A stretch of DNA of 64,000 nucleotides. It comes from Paraspadella gotoi (Eukaryota > Chaetognatha). Both the position numbers and the translations under genes were made by a program. Shown here piece by piece: positions 36,313 through 47,870 of this stretch (its first letter is position 1; each line of letters opens with the position of its first letter). The notes under the pieces were generated by a model. It searched no databases. It saw only the letters and a list, made by a program, of their open reading frames with translations, and was not told where the DNA came from. The DNA lies in assembly GCA_051294375.1 (NCBI GenBank), contig CM119264.1:9938175-10002174 (forward strand). Reading direction: 5' to 3'.

Positions 36313-36412
36313 GGGTCAGCGATGCGGGTCATGGGTCAGAGGCAGGGCGGTCGTTCGCGATCGCCTTCGCCAATCAGGAGGACTCACCGTTTGAAAGAAA
36401 AAGGTTCGGTGG
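36313..36412 (+). CDS. Candidate SP/RS-rich internal exon, duplicate 1
   Basis: A good acceptor (TTTCCGTCGTCTTTCAG) is followed by 100 nt open in one frame and then a strong donor, GGTGG/GTGAGT. Translation starts GSAMRVMGQRQGG and continues RSRSPSPIRRTHRLKEKGSV plus one base. The Ser-Pro/Arg-Ser motif SRSPSPIRR resembles phosphorylatable linker regions in scaffold, splicing or muscle proteins, but it is too short and low in complexity to name one. A CCAAT box-like word (GCCAATCAGG, 36369-36378) also lies inside, so a promoter reading is an alternative. The duplicate at 38321 keeps both splice borders and the same phase. Confidence 0.4.
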
Positions 36413-36428
36413 GTGAGTAGGGGGAGAG

Positions 36429-36534
36429 GGAGAGAGAGAAGAGAGAGAGAAGAGAGATGAGAGGATGAGAGAGAGAGAGAGAGAGGAGAGAGTGAGAGAG
36501 AAGGAGGAGAAGAGAGAGGAGAGAGAGAGAGGAA
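36429..36534. repeat. Interrupted (GA)n tract
   Basis: It lies just after the candidate donor. In copy 2 the same position has a shorter GA run (38430-38462). Another GA tract is at 36893-36970. Confidence 0.95.
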
Positions 36535-36891
36535 AAGTTGCAAATCATTGAGGAGCTATTTACCGACCAAAGAGGAAAACGAGTTATAATCAGAAATCGT
36601 TCACGGTTTAGAAAACCGTTTAACCCCCACTTCGAAAAAAAGACCCGTACTGTCCGTCCAGGTCTGCAAGTCCGCAGCGGTTAGAAACCGAAAGCGAACT
36701 TCATTCCAAGATAATCACCGATCGTCCCTTATCTCTCGTCCCGAATCCTTAACTAACAAATCATTCATGTACGTAGGAAGGGGAGAGAAAAGTAGAATTG
36801 AGAAGGGAGGAAGGAAAAGAAAACAGAAAAGAAAGATGAAGAAACACGACAGGGAATGCAGGATAAGCAGAGAGAAGTGAGATAGACGAGC

Positions 36892-36925
<34 letters not shown>

Positions 36926-37300
36926 CGAGAGAAGAGAGATGAGAGAAGAGATGGAGAGAGGAGAGAGATAAGAGAGGAGGAACCTCGTTCGGTGAAGAAA
37001 GACGAAAGAAAAAAGAAAAAAAGAGAAGGGAGAAGTTAGCGCGAGAGACTTTTTTGGTGGAGAAAAAAACCAATAAATCTGGAGGAAAAGAGAAGATTTT
37101 TAAGTTGGAGGCATATATCCATGAGCAATCATCCATGAGGACGACTCACTTACGGCGAGGACTCGCCCGTCTTGCTCGAGAGTCAGGGACGAGTTATCTG
37201 ACCCGATGTATGGAGACAGGTATTGAGGAGCAGTAGAGGCAAGATGGCTGCCGTGCCGTAAGATCACGTCATTCTAGAAATTTCGAGGTACGACTTTTTC

Positions 37301-38077
37301 AATGTTGGACGATTGTTCATCTGAAAACGACTAGCGCAAGAATGAAGTGGTCAAAGCGTCGCCCTGGGGAAAAATTCAGGGCTATAAAAATCATGAGTGT
37401 TTAAAAACATCGATTTCCGATCCTGTTACATCTCAGGGCTGCCATTTTTTTTCTCGTGTGACTCAATTAACCATCAGTTTGACATTCAAAGCCGATCAGA
37501 TTCAATTAGTGATGGTCGAGCTCGGCGAAAATTATTCTTTAGACACCGAATCTTTTAGTATATAAATAAGGATTTTCTCAAGCTTCGAATACAAACTGTC
37601 AGACGCAGTTTAAGGTAATTGTTGTTCATTTTATTAATAGAACGTCAATTCAGGATCGGAGTAGCACATATTGTCTGAAGGGCCTCTGCAGAGAATTTTT
37701 CTCACGGATTTGTATTTGGGATGTATGTTTGAAGTATCGAATACGATCGATGGTGAAGAGTGAAGATTAGGTGCGCATTTTGTGTGAAATTTATTAAAGT
37801 AGAAAGTTAGAAAGGGGAGCAGATACGGATTCTAGAGGTTTTCAACGGGAGTCAGGATTCGGCGAAAAAAATGGCGTTATATAGGCGAATGATCTTCAAA
37901 GAGAGGGGTGGATTTATCCGAAGATTATGGGTCAATATTTTCCGACGTGGATGTATGGTGGATTTGTTTGCAACCTTAACAATAGGCATCATTGCATGCA
38001 ATCGTACGATTGGCCGGTCAAAAAGTATATTGTTAAAAAACGCTGCTGACTCTTTCGTCAGGAGGCTTAGTCCTAGC
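37301..38077. other. ~780-bp unique segment between the 1.1-kb duplicates
   Basis: This segment sits between two copies of the ~65-bp end motif. It has a TATA box candidate (37561), an open frame at 37347-37565 ending YSLDTESFSI just before that TATA box, and an ATG at 37871 opening 184 codons. The latter frame (MALYRRMIFKERGGFIRRLW at its start) runs across the duplication boundary, through a pyrimidine tract and into the SP/RS exon frame. It therefore looks like a composite open by chance rather than one gene. Confidence 0.5.
37559..37569 (+). promoter_or_regulatory. TATA box candidate
   Basis: TATATAAATA is followed about 40 nt later by an initiator-like TCAGAC (37599-37604) and a donor-like TTTAAG/GTAATT. 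The spacing is longer than the usual ~30 nt, so this is weak. Confidence 0.25.
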
Positions 38078-38164
38078 GGGTGCGTAAATGCCCGGGGGCG
38101 TCATTGCAGAACCATTTCGAAGACGACTTTCTCTTGTCTAAACCAAGCACGATTTCTCTGCTCT

Positions 38165-39245
38165 CCAACCGTTTTTCCTCCTCCATCTCACCTTCCTCTG
38201 CACCGCCTTTTTCCTCCTCCTCTTCCTCCTCCTTCGCTCGCGCCTCCCGCCGGCGCCAGGCGCGAAAATTCCGATCCAGAGACTCCAATGGCCCCTTCGA
38301 CCATTTCCGTCGGCTTTCAGGGGTCACGATGCGGGTCATGGGTCAGAGGGCAGGGTCGTTCGCGATCGCCTTCGCCAATCAGGAGGGACTCACCGTTGAA
38401 AGAAAAAGGTTCGGTGGGTGAGTAGGGGGAGAGGGAGAGAGAGAGAGAGAGAGAGAGAGGAAAGTGCAATCATTGAGGAGCTATTTACCGACCAAAGAGG
38501 AAAACGAGTTATAATCAGAAATCGTTCACGGTTTAGAAACCGTTTAACCCCCACTTCGAAAAAAGACCCGTACTGTCCGTCCAGGTCTGCAAGTCCGCAC
38601 GGTTAGAAACCGAAGGCGAANNNNNNNNNNNNNNNNNNNNNNNNNNNNNNNNNNNNNNNNNNNNNNNNNNNNNNNNNNNNNNNNNNNNNNNNNNNNNNNN
38701 NNNNNNNNNNNNNNNNNNNNNNNNNNNNNNNNNNNNNNNNNNNNNNNNNNNNNNNNNNNNNNNNNNNNNNNNNNNNNNNNNNNNNNNNNNNNNNNNNNNN
38801 NNNNNNNNNNNNNNNNNNNNNNNNNNNNNNNNNNNNNNNNNNNNNNNNNNNNNNNNNNNNNNNNNNNNNNNNNNNNNNNNNNNNNNNNNNNNNNNNNNNN
38901 NNNNNNNNNNNNNNNNNNNNNNNNNNNNNNNNNNNNNNGGTGAAGAAACGAAAGAAAAAGAAAAAAAGAAGGGAGAAGATAGGCGAGAGACTTTTTTGGT
39001 GGAAAAAAACCAATAAATCTGGAGGAAAAGAGAAGATTTTTTAAGTTGGAGGCAATATATCCATGAGGCAATATCCATGAGGACGACTCACTTACGGGAG
39101 ACTCTGCTCGAGAGTCAGGGACGAGTTATCTGACCCGATGTATGGAGACAGGTATTGAGGAGAGTAGAGGCAAGATGGCTGCGGTGCGTAAATCCCGGGG
39201 TCATCAGAACCAATTTCGAGACGACTTTTCTCTGTCTCAAACACA
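38165..39245. repeat. ~1.1-kb segmental duplication, copy 2 (contains a 318-N gap)
   Basis: Counterpart of 36149-37300. The gap at 38621-38938 corresponds to about 36695-36990 of copy 1, which is GA-rich. The lengths agree (318 N against roughly 300 bp), so copy 1 predicts the missing sequence. Confidence 0.85.
38321..38417 (+). CDS. Candidate SP/RS-rich internal exon, duplicate 2
   Basis: TTTCCGTCGGCTTTCAG precedes 97 nt with the same frame and the same GGTGG/GTGAGT donor as duplicate 1. It reads GSRCGSWVRGQG then RSRSPSPIRRDSPLKEKGSV. It is exactly three bases shorter than duplicate 1 despite several compensating indels, so the frame is kept in the RSRSPSPIRR...LKEKGSV part. The CCAAT-like word is conserved too. 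Confidence 0.4.
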
Positions 39246-39328
39246 ACACATCTCTTAACTCTAGAGAGTATTTTTAGCTTTCTACTTTTCACCAATTTAA
39301 ATCTTACCTCTTTTTCCACCTCGCATCG

Positions 39329-39592
39329 ATGAGAGATTTCGATATGACAAAATATTCCTTCACAAAGTCACGTGATTCAAAGCCGCGTGATACGAAGTCA
39401 CGTGTTCGAGCCGGAGTCACGATCTCCGGAAATTTCCACGGACGGAAAAGCTCGAGTCTCTTTATTCCGAAAAACGCGGGACTCCGAATCCAAAGCGCAC
39501 GCTCGCCCCGATGCCACACCCTTACAGAGTTGTCAGGTCAGAGAGACTTGAAAAAGAATTTTCCACGGTTATTATATACCATAACAGCTTAA
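39329..39592 (+). CDS. Uncertain ORF, 87 residues with a 15-bp in-frame repeat
   Basis: ATG at 39329 opens a frame starting MRDFDMTKYSFT, followed by three 5-residue units (KSRDS, KPRDT, KSRVR) encoded by a 15-bp tandem repeat. It ends at a TAA at 39590. The remainder includes GVTISGNFHGRKSSSLFIPK and SPRCHTLTELSGQRDLKK. An antisense 71-residue frame overlaps. No family recognised. It lies just after the 1.1-kb duplication. Confidence 0.28.
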   Translation: MRDFDMTKYSFTKSRDSKPRDTKSRVRAGVTISGNFHGRKSSSLFIPKNAGLRIQSARSPRCHTLTELSGQRDLKKNFPRLLYTITA

Positions 39593-39599
39593 CTCGCTT

Positions 39600-42500
39600 C
39601 ACAATATGATAGTCACTGTCAAAAAGTGGATTGAGAGGCCAAGTCCTTTTCCCTGAACAACCATGAGAAAACCCGAAACTTACCGGAAGAAAAATCTAAA
39701 CGATCACTATTATGTAATGAAATAGAATACTTTCATTTTATCAAAGTAGTATCTTGACAAAGAATGTATGATTTCATATAAATTTCAGGCTAAAATTTAT
39801 CTGAAATTTAGCCTGAAATTTAGCCTAAATACCTAAAAATCTCCAACGCCTTTTTTTATCATTATCATCCTCATCATTTCCTTCAACCGTCTTCCGTATC
39901 ACCATTCTTCTCTACTGACTTATCACCTTAACCTTCCTTATTTTCTTCAACTTATTTCGCTCATCTCTTTCTCATCCTCCTCCTCTTCCTTCACATCATC
40001 CCCCTCCTCTTCTTCCACTCTCCTCGTCAACCTCCCTCGCTCTGCCACATCCGTCTCCGAAGAAGCCACGAGACTTCTACTTCCGGTTAAACAACTGTCC
40101 GCCCTTTCCATTAGATATCTCTCCCACTTTTTCCGATTTCTCTCCTCACCATCTCCTTTTTTNNNNNNNNNNNNNNNNNNNNNNNNNNNNNNNNNNNNNN
40201 NNNNNNNNNNNNNNNNNNNNNNNNNNNNNNNNNNNNNNNNNNNNNNNNNNNNNNNNNNNNNNNNNNNNNNNNNNNNNNNNNNNNNNNNNNNNNNNNNNNN
40301 NNNNNNNNNNNNNNNNNNNNNNNNNNNNNNNNNNNNNNNNNNNNNNNNNNNNNNNNNNNNNNNNNNNNNNNNNNNNNNNNNNNNNNNNNNNNNNNNNNNN
40401 NNNNNNNNNNNNNNNNNNNNNNNNNNNNNNNNNNNNNNNNNNNNNNNNNNNNNNNNNNNNNNNNNNNNNNNNNNNNNNNNNNNNNNNNNNNNNNNNNNNN
40501 NNNNAACTCTCTCATTCTTTTATTGAAAATGGAAAACGTATGTAAATTTGTATAGTTAGCGAATTGAAAATGCACTCTTAATCGACCTGGCTACATTTTC
40601 ACTGTCCAAAAAAAATGCAACACGCGCATTCCACATTGTACAGCTCGACTGGAAAAANNNNNNNNNNNNNNNNNNNNNNNNNNNNNNNNNNNNNNNNNNN
40701 NNNNNNNNNNNNNNNNNNNNNNNNNNNNNNNNNNNNNNNNNNNNNNNNNNNNNNNNNNNNNNNNNNNNNNNNNNNNNNNNNNNNNNNNNNNNNNNNNNNN
40801 NNNNNNNNNNNNNNNNNNNNNNNNNNNNNNNNNNNNNNNNNNNNNNNNNNNNNNNNNNNNNNNNNNNNNNNNNNNNNNNNNNNNNNNNNNNNNNNNNNNN
40901 NNNNNNNNNNNNNNNNNNNNNNNNNNNNNNNNNNNNNNNNNNNNNNNNNNNNNNNNNNNNNNNNNNNNNNNNNNNNNNNNNNNNNNNNNNNNNNNNNNNN
41001 NNNNNNNNNNNNNNNNNNNNNNNNNNNNGAGAGAGGAAAGTAAGATATGTGAAAGCTGTCATGAGAGGAGGAAATGGGAGGAAACGTGTGAAAAGTGATT
41101 AAGGAGAGGATGAGAGGAAGCGGGAAGAAAGGGATTGAGGAAAAAGAGAAAAGAGATTGGGTGGAGTTAGGAACGTAAGACTTGAATTACATACATTATA
41201 TAAACGATAATGCTAGAAGTAAGAAATAAAACAGGACGCAATTAAATTGAGATGTAAAAGGAAACGAATAAGAGGTAATAGAAAATATAAATTACAAACA
41301 AGTTACAAANNNNNNNNNNNNNNNNNNNNNNNNNNNNNNNNNNNNNNNNNNNNNNNNNNNNNNNNNNNNNNNNNNNNNNNNNNNNNNNNNNNNNNNNNNN
41401 NNNNNNNNNNNNNNNNNNNNNNNNNNNNNNNNNNNNNNNNNNNNNNNNNNNNNNNNNNNNNNNNNNNNNNNNNNNNNNNNNNNNNNNNNNNNNNNNNNNN
41501 NNNNNNAAAAAAGGAAAAGGAAAGAGAAATGGAGGAAAGGAAAAAATGCGAATTAAAGTGGACAGAGGAAAAAAGGCCAACGCTGGCGGATGAGATTACA
41601 TTGCAGGCTAAAAAAGGGTTAATTGAAATTGATGAAAATCGTTGTGTCTGGATGTTTTTAATTCGCCCTTTTATGTTATTTATTTTATATCATTTGTAAG
41701 GTTTAAAAAGTTATAAAAGAGGTTGATTACTTTTTAAAAATCCGGGCACACGAAACTTAACGTCGATGTAAACATCGTTTCAAAGTTAGAATATTAAAAT
41801 CAAATGATTTGGAAATAAACAAAACAAAGAAGAAATACGATGCGTTCGAAAAAAACGAAGCTTTTTACAAAAATAAAAACAAAGCTAAACAAAAACAAAA
41901 ACAAAAACCGAAATGCCGAAGTAAAAATAAAGTAACAACGCCAATAACGAACGAAAGATTCAAAAGGAAAAGGAAATAACCAGAAAACTGGGACAAAGAA
42001 CAACAAATGAAGCGGCAGAAGAAAAAAACAAAAAAACAAAATGGATGGAAACGGAAACAGCGAGCGTCTGCGAGCCAACGAGACAATGAACGATGCGAAA
42101 ACCCCGGGCGCCTCGCCTCGCCACGGATTTGCGCCATAACAACCTAATGTCTGGGGGGAAACCAGTCTTTTTCCGCGCCATATATGTTATTCTCTCTCAT
42201 TTTATTTCCAATAACGGAAAATCCAATGAAGAATAAAGATGACGTTTAGAGGGCGGGAAAAAGAGTTGGCCGAAGGGAGGNNNNNNNNNNNNNNNNNNNN
42301 NNNNNNNNNNNNNNNNNNNNNNNNNNNNNNNNNNNNNNNNNNNNNNNNNNNNNNNNNNNNNNNNNNNNNNNNNNNNNNNNNNNNNNNNNNNNNNNNNNNN
42401 NNNNNNNNNNNNNNNNNNNNNNNNNNNNNNNNNNNNNNNNNNNNNNNNNNNNNNNNNNNNNNNNNNNNNNNTAACGCAGTAAGAGTGAGTCATTCTATCG

Positions 42501-43845
42501 ATTGGGTATAAAATAGTAGAAAGAAAAAGATAGTGAGTTTCAGGATCGTGACGTGGGTCGAATTGCTAACAACAGAGAAGAGGGAATAGAAGGAGGAAAG
42601 GAAAATGTAGGAAATGACCAGCTGCGTTTAAAGCCTCGAGGCGAGAGAGAGATTGAAAGAGAGAGAGAGTATTTGTGCGTGTGAAAGTGAGAGAGTACAA
42701 AGGCAGGAAAGGAGAGAGTAAAGGAGGGAAAGTAAAGGGTGAGGAAGGAGAGATTGAAGGAGGGAGTTTTAGAGATGGACGAATGGTCGAGACAGAGAAA
42801 AAGAAAAGAGCGAGAACGTGCTGCCATCTCTAATGAAAAATCCTTCTTCGCTTTTCCTTTTTCCTTTTTTACTTCCCCTTCATTCGTTATCTTTTTTTCT
42901 CTTTCCTTTTACGTATTTCTTCGTCTCGAAACTCTTCCTTTTTTATATTNNNNNNNNNNNNNNNNNNNNNNNNNNNNNNNNNNNNNNNNNNNNNNNNNNN
43001 NNNNNNNNNNNNNNNNNNNNNNNNNNNNNNNNNNNNNNNNNNNNNNNNNNNNNNNNNNNNNNNNNNNNNNNNNNNNNNNNNNNNNNNNNNNNNNNNNNNN
43101 NNNNNNNNNNNNNNNNNNNNNNNNNNNNNNNNNNNNNNNNNNNNNNNNNNNNNNNNNNNNNNNNNNNNNNNNNNNNNAACATTATATAGCGGAAAGAGAG
43201 GGGAGGACCGGGGCCCCTTCTCGGTTGGTGAGATGACTACAACGACAGAAGGGTAATGTTCCATTTATACTTTCAGCTTTTTTATTCATTTCGTTACTTT
43301 CCATCTCATTAATTATCCTCGGTTCTTTCGCAGAAGCGGCGAGCGTGTGGGGGCAAGTGGCGAAAGTTATTTGAAGGGGAATGGAACAAAAGCGATTAGT
43401 TAGCGATGGAATTAAAAAAATAGGTTGTCGTTATCATAATTAAATTAAAATTAAGAAGGGGAATATTGAGAAAACATAACGCTAAGAGACAAAATATAGA
43501 AGGGACCAAAATGGGGCCCGAGTTGGAGAGAGAGTAAGACAGAGTTAAAATAAAGGGAACAGAAAATATTTTTCATTTTCATTCAATTCCATCGGTCATG
43601 TACCCACAACAGAAAAAGTCTCTGACCGAGACAGCATCTACGACAACGACAACAACGACGATAACCATGACGACGAATGTGGCGACGCGCGATAAATGAC
43701 TTCGTGACCAACGAAAAGGGGACCCGACTGGAAAAAGCTTGAACTACTATGATTATTATAATTATTCAGTAATACAGAATAGTTCAGAGAAAATCATGAC
43801 TCGTTATTGAACTTCAACTTCTTTAAAAACCTGCCAGATCTTTCT

Positions 43846-43880
<35 letters not shown>
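39600..43880. other. Gap-rich, low-complexity, no firm gene
   Basis: N runs at 40163-40504, 40658-41028, 41310-41506, 42281-42471 and 42950-43177 break this stretch. The rest is polypurine or polypyrimidine, A/C-rich (CAAAAACAAAAAC near 41890) or AT-rich. A short palindromic repeat of GCCTGAAATTTAG lies at 39790-39830. A GC-rich patch at 42041-42180 has an ATG in good context (CAAAATGG) opening 32 codons on +, overlapped by a minus frame from 42181. Confidence 0.5.
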
Positions 43881-43881
<1 letters not shown>

Positions 43882-44115
43882 NNNNNNNNNNNNNNNNNNN
43901 NNNNNNNNNNNNNNNNNNNNNNNNNNNNNNNNNNNNNNNNNNNNNNNNNNNNNNNNNNNNNNNNNNNNNNNNNNNNNNNNNNNNNNNNNNNNNNNNNNNN
44001 NNNNNNNNNNNNNNNNNNNNNNNNNNNNNNNNNNNNNNNNNNNNNNNNNNNNNNNNNNNNNNNNNNNNNNNNNNNNNNNNNNNNNNNNNNNNNNNNNNNN
44101 NNNNNNNNNNNNNNN
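43850..44115. repeat. (CT)n tract running into a 234-N gap
   Basis: The CT run is cut at 43881 by N to 44115. The gap probably results from the repeat. Confidence 0.85.
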
Positions 44116-44464
44116 CTTCATATCGATTCTTCGATTTCTCACTCAGTTTCCACAATTTTCGTTCGTGATTAATGATATAATTCGTTTTATAATTTTAAAA
44201 ACAAAAACGGCAAAAATATTATAAAAAAGAAAAAAGAAGAAAAAAAAGAGACTTCGATTAACGCTGAGGTCGATGAACTTAACGATGGCGGTAACTGAAT
44301 TAAAGCTCAGAATAAAACCATTTATCGTTTTTTCTTTTTTAAGTTAAAAGGCTCAACTCTCTCTCTTTTTCTATGGTCTTATCATAATCACCAGTGACCG
44401 AACACCTCCGACAATTTATCTTCCTCGACACTTTTTTACTCCCTTCTCACTTATTCTACCATCC

Positions 44465-44740
44465 CCTTTTCCTCCATTCCTACCTTCCCCTTCCTTCGCC
44501 CTTCTCCTAGATTCCTCTTTCCTTTTTCGTCTCTTCCCTTCCAACTCCTTCCCGCTTTTTTCTCCATTCCCGTGTACCTTCCTTGTCACTTATCTTTCAC
44601 CTCCTCAGCCCTTCTCCTAGATTCCTCTTTCCTTTTTTGTCTCTTCCCTTCCCTTCCATCTCCTTCTCCTTTTTCCTCCATTTCTGTGCCCCTTCCTTGT
44701 CACTTATCTTTCACCTCCTCGGCCCTTTTCCTCTTTCCCT
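44465..44740. repeat. ~110-114-bp pyrimidine-rich tandem repeat, ~2.3 copies
   Basis: CCTTCTCCTAGATTCCTCTT at 44500 and 44610, and TCACTTATCTTTCACCTCCT at about 44584 and 44698, show the period. It yields Ser/Phe/Leu-rich frames that are not called. Confidence 0.8.
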
Positions 44741-47561
44741 CTCACGAAGAATCGTTGAGGAAAGAAAAAAAAAAGAATCGGTGGCTTCCATTATTGCTCG
44801 TTTTAACTCAAGTACTTCCGCGTGAAAAATGTCTCCGGATTCTCTGACTCGCTCTCTCTCTTCCTCCTCTTCTTTTTGCTTCTTTTACACTTTCCTTTAA
44901 ACTGGTTCAACCTCTTGAATTTTTTTTTACGCACATACTTTTTAACTCTATATACTTCTGATTTCCTTTGATTCTGCAGCATTCACTGGCACAAACTATG
45001 CTTCACTATGTATTTAAATGATAATTTAACAAATACTTTATATTCTTTATAAAAATTACTTTCGTGTTTACTCATAACTTTTTAACTAAGTATTTCTTCA
45101 ACAATTAACGCTTTCCATTTTCTTTGTCTCTCCTCTTTTTTCTCACACATTCTTGATTTATTTCCTCTTCGCTTTCCCTTCTCTTCCTTTTCTTTTTCCC
45201 CTCTTTTTTTTCTCCTTGACTTAGTCTTTTCCTTAATTCTCTCACTTTTTCTTTTTTTCTTTTCATAATTTGTCAGTTCGTCCGAAGACTTTTGTTTCTC
45301 GTTTGTCGTGAACGTCGCTNNNNNNNNNNNNNNNNNNNNNNNNNNNNNNNNNNNNNNNNNNNNNNNNNNNNNNNNNNNNNNNNNNNNNNNNNNNNNNNNN
45401 NNNNNNNNNNNNNNNNNNNNNNNNNNNNNNNNNNNNNNNNNNNNNNNNNNNNNNNNNNNNNNNNNNNNNNNNNNNNNNNNNNNNNNNNNNNNNNNNNNNN
45501 NNNNNNNNNNNNNNNNNNNNNNNNNNNNNNNNNNNNNNNNNNNNNNNNNNNNNNNNNNNNNNNNNNNNNNNNNNNNNNNNNNNNNNNNNNNNNNNNNNNN
45601 NNNNNNNNNNNNNNNNNNNNNNNNNNNNNNNNNNNNNNNNNNNNNNNNNNNNNNNNNNNNNNNNNNNNNNNNNNNNNNNNNNNNNNNNNNNNNNNNNNNN
45701 NNNNNNNNNNNNNNNNNNNNNNNNNNNNNNNNNNNNNNNNNNNNNNNNNNNNNNNNNNNNNNNNNNNNNNNNNNNNNNNNNNNNNNNNNNNNNNNNNNNN
45801 NNNNNNNNNNNNNNNNNNNNNNNNNNNNNNNNNNNNNNNNNNNNNNNNNNNNNNNNNNNNNNNNNNNNNNNNNNNNNNNNNNNNNNNNNNNNNNNNNNNN
45901 NNNNNNNNNNNNNNNNNNNNNNNNNNNNNNNNNNNNNNNNNNNNNNNNNNNNNNNNNNNNNNNNNNNNNNNNNNNNNNNNNNNNNNNNNNNNNNNNNNNN
46001 NNNNNNNNNNNNNNNNNNNNNNNNNNNNNNNNNNNNNNNNNNNNNNNNNNNNNNNNNNNNNNNNNNNNNNNNNNNNNNNNNNNNNNNNNNNNNNNNNNNN
46101 NNNNNNNNNNNNNNNNNNNNNNNNNNNNNNNNNNNNNNNNNNNNNNNNNNAGAGAGAGAAAAAACAAAAGGGGAAAATAAGCCGAGAAGATGGCGTATTA
46201 GTAGCGGAGAGAAAAATAAATAATAGAGCAATAAATAATAATGAATAACTAANNNNNNNNNNNNNNNNNNNNNNNNNNNNNNNNNNNNNNNNNNNNNNNN
46301 NNNNNNNNNNNNNNNNNNNNNNNNNNNNNNNNNNNNNNNNNNNNNNNNNNNNNNNNNNNNNNNNNNNNNNNNNNNNNNNNNNNNNNNNNNNNNNNNNNNN
46401 NNNNNNNNNNNNNAAAAAAAAAAGATAAAAAGAAGGAAGAAAATAAAAATCGATTTAGCGTTAAACCAATTTATCGGAGATGTTTCAGTGGAATAAGCCG
46501 ACACACTTTAGACTCTGTAAACTCAATATTAAAAGTCTAAGATTCGTTCTCTCTTGACTTTCGACTTCGCAATAGCGTCTGGAACAACGGGGCGGATCCC
46601 TTCTTCGTTTCCTGTCGTACAAAGGCAATCACCGAAAGTTCCCAACTCGCTGCTTTCCCTTTAAAAATCCTCCATTCCCTTTCGCATAACTTTTTCTCCG
46701 CATCACCGTTTTAAGATCCGTTAAAATGACGAGAATCAACCGGACGATGATGACGACGACGAACTCATTGAAGCGGAATAAAAACTGATTAAAAAAAAAA
46801 ACCAAAACAAGAATTTAGATTTTGATTCGACGTGACGTCGACGATCGACGAGCGAAAATAAATCTTCATCCGCATCTGCAGCGCAATCGACATCAAAGTC
46901 GCCATCAGCCGGCAAAAAGATTACCAAGAGAGAAGAAAAAGAAAATGAATATGGCTAGACTTAAACGAAGGTAAAAACATAGGTGGCGCTTAAGGTACAT
47001 AAGTTTACAGTTTTTATAGTTAAAAATGATATTAGTCTTAATTTATTTCGGGAAAAAAAAATTTTGTGCATCTTTTCGTCGTCGTCATTGTCGTCGTCGT
47101 CGCCATCATAGGTTTTTCTTCTCGATTCGACAGAGAAAATTTTGTCAAATTTTTCCATAGACTCTTAATTTTTTTCCGGTTTGGCAAAGTTTTTCTTATT
47201 CCCTGACTAAAAATAAAATCTTTTTTGCGTCACCGAAATCGAATCGGGGAAATTTGAACTTTGGCTCCAGGTGAGGGATTAGGTTATGCGATCCTTCACA
47301 ACATGGAAAGTGTGGGTGTTTTTTTTTTTAATAAAAGCATTTTAAAGAAAATTTCAATGAATTTTTTATATTTTTGTCATAATAAAAGGAGAAAAAAATA
47401 TACTCATTTAATATTTCATCCAATAAATTTTTGATTGCCGTGTCTTTATAGTCCTCTCTGGGAGGCTCCCCCCCCGGGCCCCAAACGTTTTTTTTAAAAT
47501 TTTCTTTTTTTTTTTTTTTTACCCTTTTTTTCTTCCCAAAACTCGGGATTTTTCCCGCCAG
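44741..47561. other. No firm gene; two large gaps
   Basis: N at 45320-46150 (831) and 46253-46413 (161) interrupt low-complexity DNA. The long frames here are mostly N. A short Ser-rich + frame ending at 46959 and an acidic minus frame at 46736-46927 overlap each other and cannot be resolved. CGT/GTC trinucleotides occur at 47078-47103. Confidence 0.5.
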
Positions 47562-47654
47562 AGGTCAGACGTCGGTCGGAGAAGAGGCGCTGATTAAACT
47601 CACCCTCACCCTTGCCATTTTCTTCGGGTGCCTCGTCCCTTTCCTCTCCGATGG
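47562..47654 (+). CDS. Exon encoding a hydrophobic signal-peptide-like segment (Ig-family gene, partial)
   Basis: Acceptor GGGATTTTTCCCGCCAG is followed by 93 nt (1 + 30 codons + 2) and donor CGATGG/GTAAGC. Translation is GQTSVGEEA followed by LIKLTLTLAIFFGCLVPFL and SD, a hydrophobic core preceded by an acidic-polar stretch with one Lys. That is the layout of a secretory signal peptide; a membrane anchor is the alternative. The two leftover bases join the single leading base of the exon at 47871 to make a Gly codon (GGG), so the exons are phase-compatible across a 216-bp GT..AG intron. The hydrophobic stretch would be followed directly by an Ig domain, as in cell-surface Ig proteins. No start codon lies in this exon, so it must be upstream. 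A minus-strand frame overlaps and is the competing reading. Confidence 0.45.
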
Positions 47655-47720
47655 GTAAGCAGTTTGCACCTCTGTTTCTCAGACACGGCGACTTCGGAGA
47701 GTGAGCCACTTACAAACAGA

Positions 47721-47744
47721 CTGACTGACTGACTGACTTACTGA
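47721..47744. repeat. (CTGA)n microsatellite within the intron
   Basis: Five to six CTGA units between the two exons. Confidence 0.85.
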
Positions 47745-47870
47745 ACTTTGATATTTAAGTCTCTCAAATAATTTAGACAAAGTCACCATAATATATATGT
47801 ATGTATTTTAAGTTAAATAAAAAAAAACAACAACTAATCAACCCCCGTTCACCCCTTTGCTCACTCACAG

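Larger units (their letters stand above)
36149..37300. repeat. ~1.1-kb segmental duplication, copy 1
   Basis: It matches 38165-39245 in order: a pyrimidine stretch (TTCCTCCTCCATCTCACCTT), GGCGCCAGGCGCG, the candidate exon, a GA tract, GAGGAGCTATTTACCGACCA, and TGGAGGAAAAGAGAAGATTT, ending with GGCAAGATGGCTGC. Differences are mostly one-base indels. A ~65-bp end motif (near 37239) recurs near 38078, before copy 2, and near 39178, after copy 2. Confidence 0.85.

Noticed and set aside
37871-38425. 184-residue + frame with an ATG in AAAATGGCG context
   Set aside because: It crosses a duplication boundary, a long pyrimidine tract and a strong acceptor/donor pair. It is better explained as chance openness plus the SP/RS exon.
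42041-42139. 32-codon ORF with good start context
   Set aside because: Too short, overlapped by an equally open minus frame from 42181, and without splice or homology evidence.
45082-46504. Frames of 290-413 residues on both strands
   Set aside because: Most of their length is N, so openness there is meaningless.
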